Part shown: one piece after another, positions 1 to 7,496 of the stretch
Position numbering within the stretch: the first letter of the stretch is position 1
Layout: each line of letters opens with the position of its first letter
Source of the DNA: Pirellulales bacterium
GTDB lineage: Bacteria; Planctomycetota; Planctomycetia; Pirellulales; Thermoguttaceae
Length of the DNA: 32,054 nt
Direction: 5' to 3'
NCBI GenBank assembly: GCA_030642635.1
Contig: DAOWNK010000002.1
Coordinates: 1-32,054 of the forward strand
The notes under the pieces: model-generated
Seen by the model: only the letters and a program-made list of their open reading frames with translations
The model's database searches: none
What the model was told of the DNA's origin: nothing
Position numbers and translations under genes: made by a program

Positions 1-49
1 CCCTGCGCCAGCAGATTCTCCGAAACGAATTATCGACGATTACCCACAT

Positions 50-658
50 ATGGTTGCTCCCACGAAAAATCATCGGCCTGGCCAAAAGCCTCATGGCGTT
101 GGCCACGTAGCAAAGTTCATTTCTCAGAAAGTGCAGACACTGGGATATCACTACGTCAAATCGGCATACGGCATGTGGCTGCCTGGCGATAACCGTGGTC
201 ACTGGTCTGAAGCGTGGGACGAAAAAATCGGATATACCGAACCCCATACACTCCACCAGGGCGATCCGGTGCGTCAGCGCATGGCCACAGAGCGAATGAA
301 GTACGATCCGGTGCATTTGACAGAAGAAATGATCGAGGCAGTCGTCGGCGCCATTTCCAAATGTATCACTGTGTCCGCCGGCGGATTGGCGATTGCTGCG
401 GCAGCCATTGAATCGACGCACATGCACCTGCTGATTCCATACAGTGGGCGTGACATCGACAAGACCGCCAGGTGGTTAGCTGACCAAACTACCAAGGCCG
501 TCCATCGCGAAACGAACCACCAGGGTTCGATATGGTGTAAGGGGAAGTGGTGCTCATATATATTTGAGCAGTCGCACTGGGAAAACACGGTTGAGTACAT
601 TGAACGGCACAATACACGTCACGGCCGTGACGCCAAGCCGTATTCCTTTATCATGTAA
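50..658 (+). CDS. REP-associated tyrosine transposase (RAYT / Y1 HUH family)
   Basis: A 202-residue protein with the HUH signature of Y1 single-strand transposases: H124-M125-H126 in the string STHMHLLI. The helix with the likely nucleophile follows near residues 180-188 (VEYIERHN, candidate Tyr183). This is the IS200-like fold used by RAYT proteins, which cut and join one DNA strand at hairpins. The N-terminal part (SAYGMWLPGDNRGHW) resembles the conserved start of these proteins. Immediately downstream lie strong inverted repeats (652-770), and the stop codon lies inside the first arm, as expected for a RAYT with its own REP hairpins. No clear ribosome binding site precedes the ATG at 50, and the window begins just upstream, so the start is uncertain. 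Family call is fairly sure; activity is unknown. Confidence 0.75.
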   Translation: MVAPTKNHRPGQKPHGVGHVAKFISQKVQTLGYHYVKSAYGMWLPGDNRGHWSEAWDEKIGYTEPHTLHQGDPVRQRMATERMKYDPVHLTEEMIEAVVGAISKCITVSAGGLAIAAAAIESTHMHLLIPYSGRDIDKTARWLADQTTKAVHRETNHQGSIWCKGKWCSYIFEQSHWENTVEYIERHNTRHGRDAKPYSFIM

Positions 659-770
659 ACCGCGACCAGTGGTCGCGGCTTTGCATGGGTATAACTGCGA
701 CCACTCACAATGCAAAGCCGCCGCCAGTGGCGGCGGTAGTTCCCGCGACCACTGGTCGCGGTTTTACATG
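652..770. repeat. Nested inverted repeats after the RAYT gene (REP/BIME-like)
   Basis: Two hairpins, CCGCGACCAGTGGTCGCGG (660-678) and CCGCGACCACTGGTCGCGG (743-761), are exact reverse complements of each other. The match extends outward through a CATGTAAA-type flank (652-659 and 762-770) with one extra T on the right. Inside is a second inverted pair, GCGGCTTTGCAT (675-686) and ATGCAAAGCCGC (710-721), and a third hairpin GCCGCCGCCAGTGGCGGCGG (717-736). The layout, two REP-like units facing each other, resembles a bacterial interspersed mosaic element and is a plausible substrate for the adjacent transposase. Confidence 0.75.
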
Positions 771-773
771 GAG

Positions 774-1586
774 TTACGCGGCGCGGCGTCGGATTACATC
801 GTCACGTTGCAACGGACTCAACGGTGCGGCGCCGGGACGCAAGTACGTCCAGTAAACCAACACCAACTCGAAGAACGCCTTGAAGAAATCATGGGGTTTT
901 ACTTTCGATCCGGCCACGTCGCGCCATTGATGAAGCGGCAACTCGTAGATGATTTCCTCCAGCGGTTCGAGCCGGCCGGCCTTGCAAGCGCAGCGGCACC
1001 TTGCCAGCAGTTCGACGTCGAATATCCAGTTGGTGCGAAACGGCTGCTCGAATATGTTTCGAATTTCAGGCGAAGTGCGAAACAGCTTCGCCCCGCATTG
1101 CGTGTCGTAGATCGGCAACCTCAGCACCGAGGACGCCACAGTGGCGAACACCCGGCCAAGATGGTGTCGCAGCGGCCGACGCTGGATGTTCCGGCCCAGC
1201 AGCTTTACTCTTGCGCCGAAGACCATCTGTAACTTCGGGTTGCGTGCGAGCACGTCGCAGAACTCCGGGATAATGTCCAGCGGGGTGGCCAGGTCGGCGT
1301 CCCAGAAGCCGACCATCTCCGGGTCGTCCTTCAGTGCAAGGAGCACCCCATTTCGGATCGCCTCGGCCTTGCCGCCGTTTTGCGCCAGATCGCAGACGGC
1401 GAAACGATTAGGATCGGAATCACACATCGATTGAAGCACTTCCAGCGTATCGTCACTGCTGCCGTCGTTGACGCACAGAAACTTAATCGGTCGGTTCCGA
1501 GATGCAAACTCACGAAACGCATTGACATCGAGCCTTGCGGCTTCGTTGTAACAAGGGACGACGATTGTGCAATTGTGTGACATCAT
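774..1586 (-). CDS. Glycosyltransferase family 2, dolichyl-phosphate beta-glucosyltransferase-like
   Basis: A 270-residue GT-A protein of the DPG-synthase-like GT2 type, expected to move a sugar from a nucleotide sugar to a polyprenyl phosphate on the cytoplasmic face of the membrane. Visible motifs are IVVPCYNE (8-15), the nucleotide-binding NDGSSDD (40-46), GKAEAIRNG (72-80) and the metal-binding D-A-D in FWDADLATP (about 96-98). Family-typical strings follow: RVKLLGRNIQRRPLRHHLGR, DTQCGAKLFR and FDVELL. There is no large membrane domain. It lies on the same strand as an ArnT-like gene 85 bases upstream, so a polyprenyl-phosphate-sugar donor and user pair is a reasonable inference. The sugar is not predictable. 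Confidence 0.85.
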   Translation of the reverse strand: MMSHNCTIVVPCYNEAARLDVNAFREFASRNRPIKFLCVNDGSSDDTLEVLQSMCDSDPNRFAVCDLAQNGGKAEAIRNGVLLALKDDPEMVGFWDADLATPLDIIPEFCDVLARNPKLQMVFGARVKLLGRNIQRRPLRHHLGRVFATVASSVLRLPIYDTQCGAKLFRTSPEIRNIFEQPFRTNWIFDVELLARCRCACKAGRLEPLEEIIYELPLHQWRDVAGSKVKPHDFFKAFFELVLVYWTYLRPGAAPLSPLQRDDVIRRRAA

Positions 1587-1596
1587 ATTTTCCTTG

Positions 1597-1648
1597 TTTA
1601 GCCCCGGCGTCCACGCCGGAGAAGCACGCCGCGTAGACGCGGCGGTTA
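1597..1648. repeat. Double GC palindrome between two glycosyltransferase genes
   Basis: The short gap between two minus-strand genes holds the palindrome CCGGCGTCCACGCCGG (1604-1619) and the near-palindrome CGCCGCGTAGACGCGGCG (1627-1644), flanked by GTTTA on the left and TAAAC on the right. It begins with TTTAGCC, the same heptamer that heads a different GC palindrome at 10501 and 12743. It may be a transcribed hairpin or repeat. It has no U-tract, so a simple intrinsic terminator is unlikely. Confidence 0.6.
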
Positions 1649-1671
1649 AACATTTTGTGTCAAACGAAATA

Positions 1672-3369
1672 CTATCGTCGGGTCAAAACAACGACCTCGC
1701 CGGAATGCAGGAACCGCGGCCGCCGGGCAAGCACGCTGAACTCGCCCGGAAAGTGGCGTTGTAGTTCTTCTTCCTGCTCGTCGTTGGTGATGATGTACGG
1801 ACACTCGGCGCCGTCGAGGAACTCGCGCAACCCGGCTGGCTCCGCGTAGCACGGTATCCGGCAGCCGGCGTAAAATACGTAGCTCTCCTTGAGGAACTTG
1901 TAGGCGGCCAATTGCGTCGTACCGGGGCTGGACCGGCGGATTTTCGCAATCAGCACCTCGGCGTTCTGGTGGCGGTCGACTCGTATGGCCGCAAAGCCGA
2001 ATATCGCCGTAAGGAACGCCACCGATGTTACCGTAAAGACGACCGCCGCACGGGCCGGCCGGTCGTGCTCGAGGTAATACCAATACACCACACCGCCTGC
2101 TACTAAAATCAGGCCGACCAGTCCGATCGACCATTCGCCCGGCAGGAATATCGCCGCTATTATTGGAATGGCGATCACAATACCAAGCCCCACCACGATA
2201 AGCGTAATCGCCGCATTGCGACCCCAATAACGCCTTACGTGTGCAGGATCGGCGATCCAGCCGTCGATGAACCCGGCGGTCAGAAGCGCCAAGGCCGGGT
2301 ACGCCGTCAAAACGTAATGCGGCAATTTCGTGCTGACCAGCGACCAAAACAGCACGAACACGCCCAGCCAGCAGGCGACAAATATGTATCCGTTGCGCCA
2401 GGCGTGACGTTGACGGATTTTCCGCCACGACTCCACAAACGACGGCCCGAGGAAAACCGACCAGGGAAAGAACCCGATCAGTATCGCTGGAATGTAATAA
2501 AGGAACGGACCGCTGTGTCCCTGGAACGGCTTTATCGCCCTGGCGAAGTTTTGCTCGCCGAAGAATCTTGTAAGCCACACGCCGTCGGTCCTCAGCCCGA
2601 CCAGCACGAACCAAGGCACGGCCACAATGGCGACAACGACGACCGCCGTAAGCGGCCGCATCTGCCAAACAGATCGGACAAGGCTCCGCAGCGACAATTT
2701 CCCGGCGGTAAGCAACAAAAACAACCCGACGGCGGCCGTCGGCAAAAGCACGCCGATCGGTCCCTTCGCCAGCACTGCCACACCCATCGCGGCATACATC
2801 ACCACGAACGCAAGCCACGAACCAGGCCGATGTGCGACGGCATGGGAATCATCGCCGGAGGACGACGTTACATCGGCGCTGCCGAAACGATCTTTCATGC
2901 CGATGACGAATGCCAGCATTGCCAGCGTCGTGGCCAGCGTCAGTGCGGTATCGACCGTTGCCGCCCGGGCCGACACGGTGAATATGATCGACGTTGCGAC
3001 GATCAACCCCGCCCAAAGGCCGACCTCCTCTCGAAACAGCCGTCGCCCAAGGTGATAGGTCGCCAGCGCTGTGGCGATACCTAGCACTGCCGACCAGAAC
3101 CGCACGGCAAACTCGTTTATGCCGAATAGTTTGTAGCCGCCGATCATCAGCCAGTACATCAGCGGCGGTTTGTCGGGAAACAGCTCGCCGTTGAACGTCG
3201 GCACTACAAGGTCGCCGCCGGTGAGCATCTCGCGGGCACACGAGGCGTAGAGCGTTTCGTCCTTGTCCCACAACCCGGTGGCGCCAAGGTTGGTAAAAAA
3301 CACCACAGAGGCAGCCAACACGATCCAAAACTGGTGGCGAAGCTGCCGGTGCATAAGATGAGTAAACAT
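1672..3369 (-). CDS. ArnT-like membrane glycosyltransferase (GT39 / PMT family)
   Basis: A polytopic membrane protein of about 565 residues that should use a polyprenyl-phosphate sugar as donor on the outer face of the cytoplasmic membrane. The N-terminus carries the family block LWDKDETLYASCAREML, with the acidic D-x-D/E pair of the first periplasmic loop, then FNGELFPDKPPLMYW. Many hydrophobic helices and a soluble C-terminal domain follow. I chose the ATG at 3369 (MFTHLMHRQ) because the frame upstream is not family-like and would run into the divergent PAP2 gene; an ATG at 3354 is also possible. No strong ribosome binding site is visible. A second GT39 gene follows at 4560-6392, and the GT2 gene downstream may supply its donor. 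The acceptor is unknown. Confidence 0.85.
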   Translation of the reverse strand: MFTHLMHRQLRHQFWIVLAASVVFFTNLGATGLWDKDETLYASCAREMLTGGDLVVPTFNGELFPDKPPLMYWLMIGGYKLFGINEFAVRFWSAVLGIATALATYHLGRRLFREEVGLWAGLIVATSIIFTVSARAATVDTALTLATTLAMLAFVIGMKDRFGSADVTSSSGDDSHAVAHRPGSWLAFVVMYAAMGVAVLAKGPIGVLLPTAAVGLFLLLTAGKLSLRSLVRSVWQMRPLTAVVVVAIVAVPWFVLVGLRTDGVWLTRFFGEQNFARAIKPFQGHSGPFLYYIPAILIGFFPWSVFLGPSFVESWRKIRQRHAWRNGYIFVACWLGVFVLFWSLVSTKLPHYVLTAYPALALLTAGFIDGWIADPAHVRRYWGRNAAITLIVVGLGIVIAIPIIAAIFLPGEWSIGLVGLILVAGGVVYWYYLEHDRPARAAVVFTVTSVAFLTAIFGFAAIRVDRHQNAEVLIAKIRRSSPGTTQLAAYKFLKESYVFYAGCRIPCYAEPAGLREFLDGAECPYIITNDEQEEELQRHFPGEFSVLARRPRFLHSGEVVVLTRR

Positions 3370-3490
3370 GAACACACCCGTAACCCGATAATAACTACTG
3401 AATGCGGGGTAGGACACACGACCAGTGGCGGGGGAGTTTACGGTATTTGAGCACTCCCGGCAACGGCAGTTTTCTAAATAATTACGCAAA

Positions 3491-4210
3491 TTGAAAATTC
3501 CCCGCACATTGTTTGTTTTGCCTGTCGTGTTGATCTGTGCCGCCGTGGCGGCGTTGGCGGTCGACTATTCGCTGGCGCAATGGTGCGTTGCAGACCGCTG
3601 CCCGGGGTTTTTTCGTGAGTTGTTCGAGGTCGTCGAACCGTTCGGCAACGGCCTGGGCGTGCTGGTGGTCGTGGCGATGATTTATTATCTCGATCCGACG
3701 CGGCGTTGGGCCGTGCCGCGACTGCTGGGCTGCTCGCTCGGTGCGGGTCTGGCCGCCAACATGGTTAAGATGCTGATCGTTCGCACCCGGCCGCACAGTT
3801 TCGACTTCAGCGGCGAGGTCTTGGCGAGTTTCGGCGGTTGGCTGCCGCTTACCTCCGCAGACAGTGCCGGTCAGAGTTTTCCCTCCGCACATACCGCCAC
3901 CGCCGTGGGCCTGGCCGTCGGGCTGATGTGGCTGTATCCACACGGCCGGCGGACGTTCGTCGTGTTGGCCGCACTTGTCGCATGTCAACGAATAGAATCC
4001 GGCGCTCACTATTTAAGCGACGTTTTGTGCGGTGCGGCCGTCGGCTGCATTGTCGCCTCTGCATGGCTTCATTTCGGGCTGCTGCCCGACTGGATGGACC
4101 GCCTTGAGTTTTGGCTGGGCAGACGGCCGCAGGAACTTGCCGCCGGTCCGGTCCGCGACGTTCAATCGGCCGACGACGACGAAGATCGCCCCGCCCCGCT
4201 GGCCGCGTGA
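3491..4210 (+). CDS. PAP2-family membrane phosphatase
   Basis: A 239-residue membrane protein with the three signatures of the PAP2/acid-phosphatase superfamily: K93-x6-R100-P101 (KMLIVRTRP), P131-S-A-H134, and R167 to D177 in RIESGAHYLSD, where H173 is the expected nucleophile. Four to six hydrophobic segments surround them. Such proteins remove phosphate from lipid pyrophosphates such as undecaprenyl pyrophosphate, or from phosphatidate. Location between two GT39 genes and near a polyprenyl-phosphate glycosyltransferase favours a lipid-carrier or lipid-A-type role, by inference. The reading frame opens just after a stop at 3479-3481 and the first usable start is TTG at 3491, with no good ribosome binding site, so the true start may lie slightly downstream. 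It is divergent from the GT39 gene at 3369. Confidence 0.82.
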   Translation: MKIPRTLFVLPVVLICAAVAALAVDYSLAQWCVADRCPGFFRELFEVVEPFGNGLGVLVVVAMIYYLDPTRRWAVPRLLGCSLGAGLAANMVKMLIVRTRPHSFDFSGEVLASFGGWLPLTSADSAGQSFPSAHTATAVGLAVGLMWLYPHGRRTFVVLAALVACQRIESGAHYLSDVLCGAAVGCIVASAWLHFGLLPDWMDRLEFWLGRRPQELAAGPVRDVQSADDDEDRPAPLAA

Positions 4211-4285
4211 CCGGCTGGCCATATCTCTGCAAACGTAGTAGAATGAAGCATAGTGCTTCCCACGAGCGTATAACAGGAGAAAGTC

Positions 4286-4513
4286 ATGGATCAAACGTTT
4301 ACTGCTTATATCGAACGCGATCCGGAAACCGGCTTGTATGTGGGAACGATCCCCGGATTGACCGGCGCCCATAGCCAGGGAGCTACGCTGGATGAGCTTC
4401 GAGAAAATCTCTGCGAAGTAATAGCACTTATCCTGGAAGAGCAGCAAGCACAAGGCGAGCCGATTCAAGTCGAGCCGTTCGTGGGCATCCAGCAGATTAC
4501 GGTGGACGTGTGA
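4286..4513 (+). CDS. hicB: HicB-family antitoxin
   Basis: A 75-residue protein with the partly degraded RNase-H fold of HicB: FTAYIERDPETGLYVGTIPG, then GAHSQGATLDELRENLCE. It has the length of short HicB antitoxins. In this arrangement hicB precedes hicA; HicB neutralises the HicA mRNA interferase and usually represses the operon. A ribosome binding site AGGAGA (4276-4281) precedes the ATG. The expected hicA start codon overlaps its stop (see 4510-4563), but only a stub remains, so this looks like an antitoxin that has outlived its toxin. Confidence 0.8.
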   Translation: MDQTFTAYIERDPETGLYVGTIPGLTGAHSQGATLDELRENLCEVIALILEEQQAQGEPIQVEPFVGIQQITVDV

Positions 4514-4563
4514 GCAAGTTGCCTATTGTTGACGCCCCTAAACGTGAGAATCGACGAATTTAG
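4510..4563 (+). pseudogene. Truncated hicA remnant (N-terminal stub)
   Basis: A GTG codon at 4510 overlaps the hicB stop in the coupled pattern GTGTGA and opens a frame reading V-S-K-L-P-I-V-D. That matches the conserved beginning of HicA toxins, usually SKLP followed by V/I and V/S. After eight residues similarity ends (A-P-K-R-E-N-R-R-I) and the frame stops at 4561-4563, against the 60-80 residues expected. The stub ends where the convergent GT39 gene ends, as if a deletion removed the rest of the toxin. The call rests on a short match plus the exact positional fit. Confidence 0.55.
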
Positions 4564-6392
4564 CGACCGGTGGCGGTTTTTGACAAACGCTGCGACAGCT
4601 CCATCGCGTCGTAAAGCCGATACCGGCCGGCCGATTCGTACGCCAGGTTATTCAGATTGGCGTAGCGTGCGAGCCAATCCACGTGTTGTTCCGGCACTAC
4701 GACCACTGTGCCCGGCTCGACACTTGGAAACTCGCCCAAGTGCACCTGCTGGAACTGGTCTTTATACAAGCCGGCACGAAGGTCGTCGTCCAGGTAAAAT
4801 ACCAGCGAGCCGATCCGTTCCTCAGCAATCAGCAACTTCGGCGGCAGGGTGCCCGTGCGGTTGAAGTATCCGGCCAGGTCGCGTGCGGAGAAGCCGGCCG
4901 CCACCGGCGGCAGCACGAAGGTCATAACCACGACGAACTGCACGGCGGTCGATAGGGTCGCCGCTGTGAGCATTGCCCTCCAGCGACCGGTCACTATAAA
5001 CAACAGCGGTACCATGGCGGTCGCCGCCGCCGCACAGGCCGCTAACCAGACCGGCCACGAAAACCGAATATCAAGTTCACCCTGCACTACCAGCAGCACC
5101 ACCGGCAACACCGCCGGACCGGCAATGCAGGAGAGCACAACGGTCAGCAGCAACATGTGCCGGGCGCCGTCGGTCAAGGTGCCGTCGATCAGTCGTGCCC
5201 AGCCTATCGCGGCCAAAATCGCCACCGCCGGAAAAACCGGCCAGATGTAAGTGACCATCTTCGAGTTGGCAAGCGACAGCAGCAGAGTGCAGCCGATCAG
5301 CCAGGACCAGAGAAGAGGGAAGGGAGAAGGGGGAAGGAGAGAGGAGGGAAGAGAGAAGAGAGAAAAGAGATTGGGTAAAGGAATTCGTTTTCTCCTCTCT
5401 CCTCTCTCTTCTCTCTTCTCTCCTCTTTCTTCGTCTCCCCGCCACCTTGCAAAACCGTCGCGCACCGTAACCGGCAGATAGCCGATCCACGGCAGCCCGC
5501 CGACCAGCAATATCGGCAGATAGTACCACCACGGCTCGCCGCCGTGTGTTTGCGTATCGGTGGCGAAGCCCAGCAGGTGCCGCTCGACGAAGTAGTAGTA
5601 CAGGTAGCCGGGGTTGTGCAACTCGACGGCAATGTACCACATCGAGGCAACCGCAGCGGCAATGCCCAGCGCCGCCGCGCCGCGCACACATACGGCCACG
5701 GTCAGCCTGCGTGTCAGCAGCAGGTATCCGCCGTATGCCGTGCCGACCAACGCCACGCCGACCAGGCCCTTGGTCAGTACGGCCAGCCCCAGCAGCACGC
5801 CGATGGCCAAGGGGTAACAAGAGAAGAGGGAAGAGAGAAGAGAGAAGAGAGATTGGGTAAGGGAATTCGTTCTCTCCTCTCTCCTCTCTTCTCTCTCCTC
5901 TCTCCTCTCCCTGTCTGCTTCCCAAAACAGCAGCACGGCCAGGTTGACCAATGGTACAAGCGCGACGTCGTGCGCGGCGGCCTGCGCCAGCGCGACCGGC
6001 AGGATCATGGTTGCATAGAATATCCCGGCCACCAATCCGACGGTCCGGCCGAACATCCGCCAGCCGACGATCGCCGTGGTCAACACGCCGAGCAAGCCGA
6101 ACATCAACCCCGGCAGCCGGACGGCCGCCTCGCTGAAACCGAAAATACGCAACGAAAGCGCCTCGGCCCAAAAGTAAAGAATCGGCTTGTCAAGAAACGG
6201 CTCGCCGAGGAAGCTCGGGATGATCCACCGGCCACGCTCGACCATCTCCTGGGCGATCGAGGCGTGCAGCCCTTCGTCCGGGTCCAACAGCGGGATGTCC
6301 AGCAACAGCGGATAGACGAACACCACCGCCGCCAACACCGCCAAAAGCACCAGCAGCCATCGGTGGTCGTTCGGCGTGTCGTTCGATATCAC
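4560..6392 (-). CDS. ArnT-like membrane glycosyltransferase (GT39) with two hairpin insertions
   Basis: A 610-residue protein of the same family as 1672-3369. Its first-loop block is LLDPDEGLHASIAQEMVERG with the acidic pair, then FLGEPFLDKPILYFW, followed by many membrane helices. The start is GTG at 6392 with a good ribosome binding site GGAGG (plus-strand complement at 6399-6403). Two stretches do not belong to the family: residues about 160-191 and 320-361 are Arg/Glu-rich then Ser/Leu-rich low complexity, encoded by purine/pyrimidine hairpins at 5819-5912 and 5309-5432. Both keep the frame open, but the same DNA core is read in two different frames. Removing them leaves a protein near 540 residues, closer to normal. 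Whether the enzyme works is unknown. Confidence 0.82.
   Translation of the reverse strand: MISNDTPNDHRWLLVLLAVLAAVVFVYPLLLDIPLLDPDEGLHASIAQEMVERGRWIIPSFLGEPFLDKPILYFWAEALSLRIFGFSEAAVRLPGLMFGLLGVLTTAIVGWRMFGRTVGLVAGIFYATMILPVALAQAAAHDVALVPLVNLAVLLFWEADRERREEREERREERTNSLTQSLFSLLSSLFSCYPLAIGVLLGLAVLTKGLVGVALVGTAYGGYLLLTRRLTVAVCVRGAAALGIAAAVASMWYIAVELHNPGYLYYYFVERHLLGFATDTQTHGGEPWWYYLPILLVGGLPWIGYLPVTVRDGFARWRGDEERGEKREERGERRKRIPLPNLFSLFSLPSSLLPPSPFPLLWSWLIGCTLLLSLANSKMVTYIWPVFPAVAILAAIGWARLIDGTLTDGARHMLLLTVVLSCIAGPAVLPVVLLVVQGELDIRFSWPVWLAACAAAATAMVPLLFIVTGRWRAMLTAATLSTAVQFVVVMTFVLPPVAAGFSARDLAGYFNRTGTLPPKLLIAEERIGSLVFYLDDDLRAGLYKDQFQQVHLGEFPSVEPGTVVVVPEQHVDWLARYANLNNLAYESAGRYRLYDAMELSQRLSKTATGR
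5309..5432. repeat. Polypurine/polypyrimidine hairpin element, copy A (inside GT39 gene)
   Basis: A purine-only run of GAGAA-like units (about 5309-5370) faces a pyrimidine-only run (5388-5432) across a short core, TTGGGTAAAGGAATTCG (5371-5387). The two runs are roughly complementary and would fold into a long imperfect hairpin, or a triplex. The core is nearly identical to copy B at 5819-5912. In the host gene it reads as K-R-I-P-L-P-N-L on the minus strand. Confidence 0.85.
5819..5912. repeat. Polypurine/polypyrimidine hairpin element, copy B (inside GT39 gene)
   Basis: The same design as copy A: purine run 5819-5852, core TTGGGTAAGGGAATTCG (5853-5869), pyrimidine run 5870-5912. Its arms are shorter than those of copy A. 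In the host gene the core is read as T-N-S-L-T-Q-S-L, a different frame from copy A. The two were therefore not produced by a coding-level duplication. Confidence 0.85.
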
Positions 6393-6406
6393 CTCGTGCC
6401 TCCGTG

Positions 6407-7171
6407 CTACTTACTACGTTTTCTGTGTCGCAGTTTTTCCAGTTCCACCATAAGAGGAATCCAATATTCACGATCCGCCTGCCGATCTTGCTTTTCCTCC
6501 GTCTCAAGTGCATCAGCCAGGGCGGCTTCGTCTCTCGATTTTGCCGGCGAGAGAAGCGGCCGATACTGGATTGCCGCAGCAAGTTGATCGGGATACTGCG
6601 TCGCCACTTCCATCAGGATTGTCGGTGTGCGGCATTCTTGTAGCCAGAATTGTATTTGTTCAGGTGTGGGGTTTTCACGATTCTGGACAAAGTTCGCCTC
6701 GACAAGCCGCCGGAGCATGGGCCAGTCTTTATCGCGCTGGGTCTTTTTGGCCTTCACGAGATCTGGCAGTGACATAATCTCGATACACGTGCCCGACTCG
6801 TCCTCCAGCGTCGTGCGTCGCTCCCACAATTCGTCAAACGCGGCAACTCCGCGCATGACCGACATAACGTCGATTCGCATCCGATATGCATCGGGATGCA
6901 GACAGCGAAAGTGAACTGCGTGACCTCGGACCAGATAGTCGGCTGTAAACGGAGGCACGGCAATACAGTCCGCCTGCAACTCCCCGAGAGTTTCCGTTAG
7001 CCGATCGAGGTTTTCCGACTCTGCCAGCACGGCAATGTCGGTGTCACGGCTAAACTCTGCTGCGCCGTATAACACGCACGCCTGGCCGCCCATCAACAGG
7101 TAGCGGACGCGGTGCCGGCCCAGGGTCGAAAGGACTTTGAGAATCGGGTTCGGCGTCAAGCGAGCCTCCAA
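6407..7171 (-). CDS. Nucleotidyltransferase-fold protein (AbiEii-like)
   Basis: A 254-residue protein with a nucleotidyltransferase-superfamily core near its N-terminus: LLMGGQACVLYGAAEFSRDTD, holding the G-G motif and the D-x-D-like acidic pair after S-R, with a further acidic strand in MRIDVMSVM. The C-terminal third (about 185-254) is charged and helical. Related proteins occur as standalone minimal nucleotidyltransferases and as toxin-side partners in AbiE-like or MNT/HEPN systems, but the substrate here is unknown. The frame begins at TTG 7171 and overlaps the upstream small gene by 122 bases. The block LSTLGRHRVRYLL ahead of the GG motif looks genuine, so a much later start is unlikely. 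Confidence 0.65.
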   Translation of the reverse strand: MEARLTPNPILKVLSTLGRHRVRYLLMGGQACVLYGAAEFSRDTDIAVLAESENLDRLTETLGELQADCIAVPPFTADYLVRGHAVHFRCLHPDAYRMRIDVMSVMRGVAAFDELWERRTTLEDESGTCIEIMSLPDLVKAKKTQRDKDWPMLRRLVEANFVQNRENPTPEQIQFWLQECRTPTILMEVATQYPDQLAAAIQYRPLLSPAKSRDEAALADALETEEKQDRQADREYWIPLMVELEKLRHRKRSK

Positions 7172-7289
7172 CTTGCAAGTAAAATTCCCACAGCTTCCGG
7201 CTTTCGTTCCAGCGCTGAAGCGGCGTCATTCGATACCATTCTTCCCACTCGTCCTCACAGAAGCGGCTTACTGAAAACTCGATATCCAT
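7050..7289 (-). CDS. Small conserved partner of the nucleotidyltransferase gene
   Basis: A hypothetical protein of about 79 residues (ATG at 7289; an ATG at 7307 would add six). The first 55 residues look like a real conserved small protein: EWYRMTPLQRWNESRKLW, then EFYLQVGGSLDAEPDSQSPF. I recall this type of protein directly upstream of nucleotidyltransferase genes in planctomycetes. The last 30 residues are Pro/Arg/Gly-rich and are read out of frame over the start of the neighbour, so a lost stop codon or small frameshift may have lengthened it. No clear ribosome binding site. Function unknown. Confidence 0.5.
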   Translation of the reverse strand: MDIEFSVSRFCEDEWEEWYRMTPLQRWNESRKLWEFYLQVGGSLDAEPDSQSPFDPGPAPRPLPVDGRPGVRVIRRSRV

Positions 7290-7390
7290 TACAATAGTGT
7301 GCCGCATATCGGATTGGGTGGCAATAGATACCTCAAAACTTTTGGGAATCTGTGCAAGATATTGTGTTTGGGGGAAACAGTATATAAGAG

Positions 7391-7480
7391 AGGGATTGGG
7401 GATTAGGGATTGGGGATTAGAACTTGATGTTACGTATTTTTCCCAATCCCTAATCCCTAATCCCTAATCCCTAATCCCTA
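7391..7480. repeat. GGGATTA/TAATCCC heptamer hairpin upstream of moxR
   Basis: A left arm of GGGATTA/GGGGATT units (7391-7420), a 20-base loop, and a right arm of about five tandem CCCTAAT heptamers (7441-7480) can pair into a long hairpin. It ends two bases before the moxR ribosome binding site AAAGGAG (7482-7488), so it should be transcribed in the leader. The rest of 7308-7496 shows no gene. Similar in design to the elements at 5309, 5819 and 16141, but with a different unit. Confidence 0.8.
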
Positions 7481-7496
7481 TAAAGGAGAAACCCCC

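Noticed and set aside
1646..2818. A 390-residue minus-strand frame
   Set aside because: It is an out-of-frame, Arg-rich shadow of the ArnT-like membrane gene, which has the family motifs.
5544..6587. A 347-residue plus-strand frame
   Set aside because: It is antisense to the GT39 gene and reads through the hairpin insertion as low-complexity Arg/Glu; no domain is recognisable.
7441..7480. Telomere-like CCCTAAT tandem repeat
   Set aside because: The unit is a heptamer inside a bacterial chromosome, has a complementary arm nearby and is flanked by ordinary genes, so it is a hairpin element and not a telomere.
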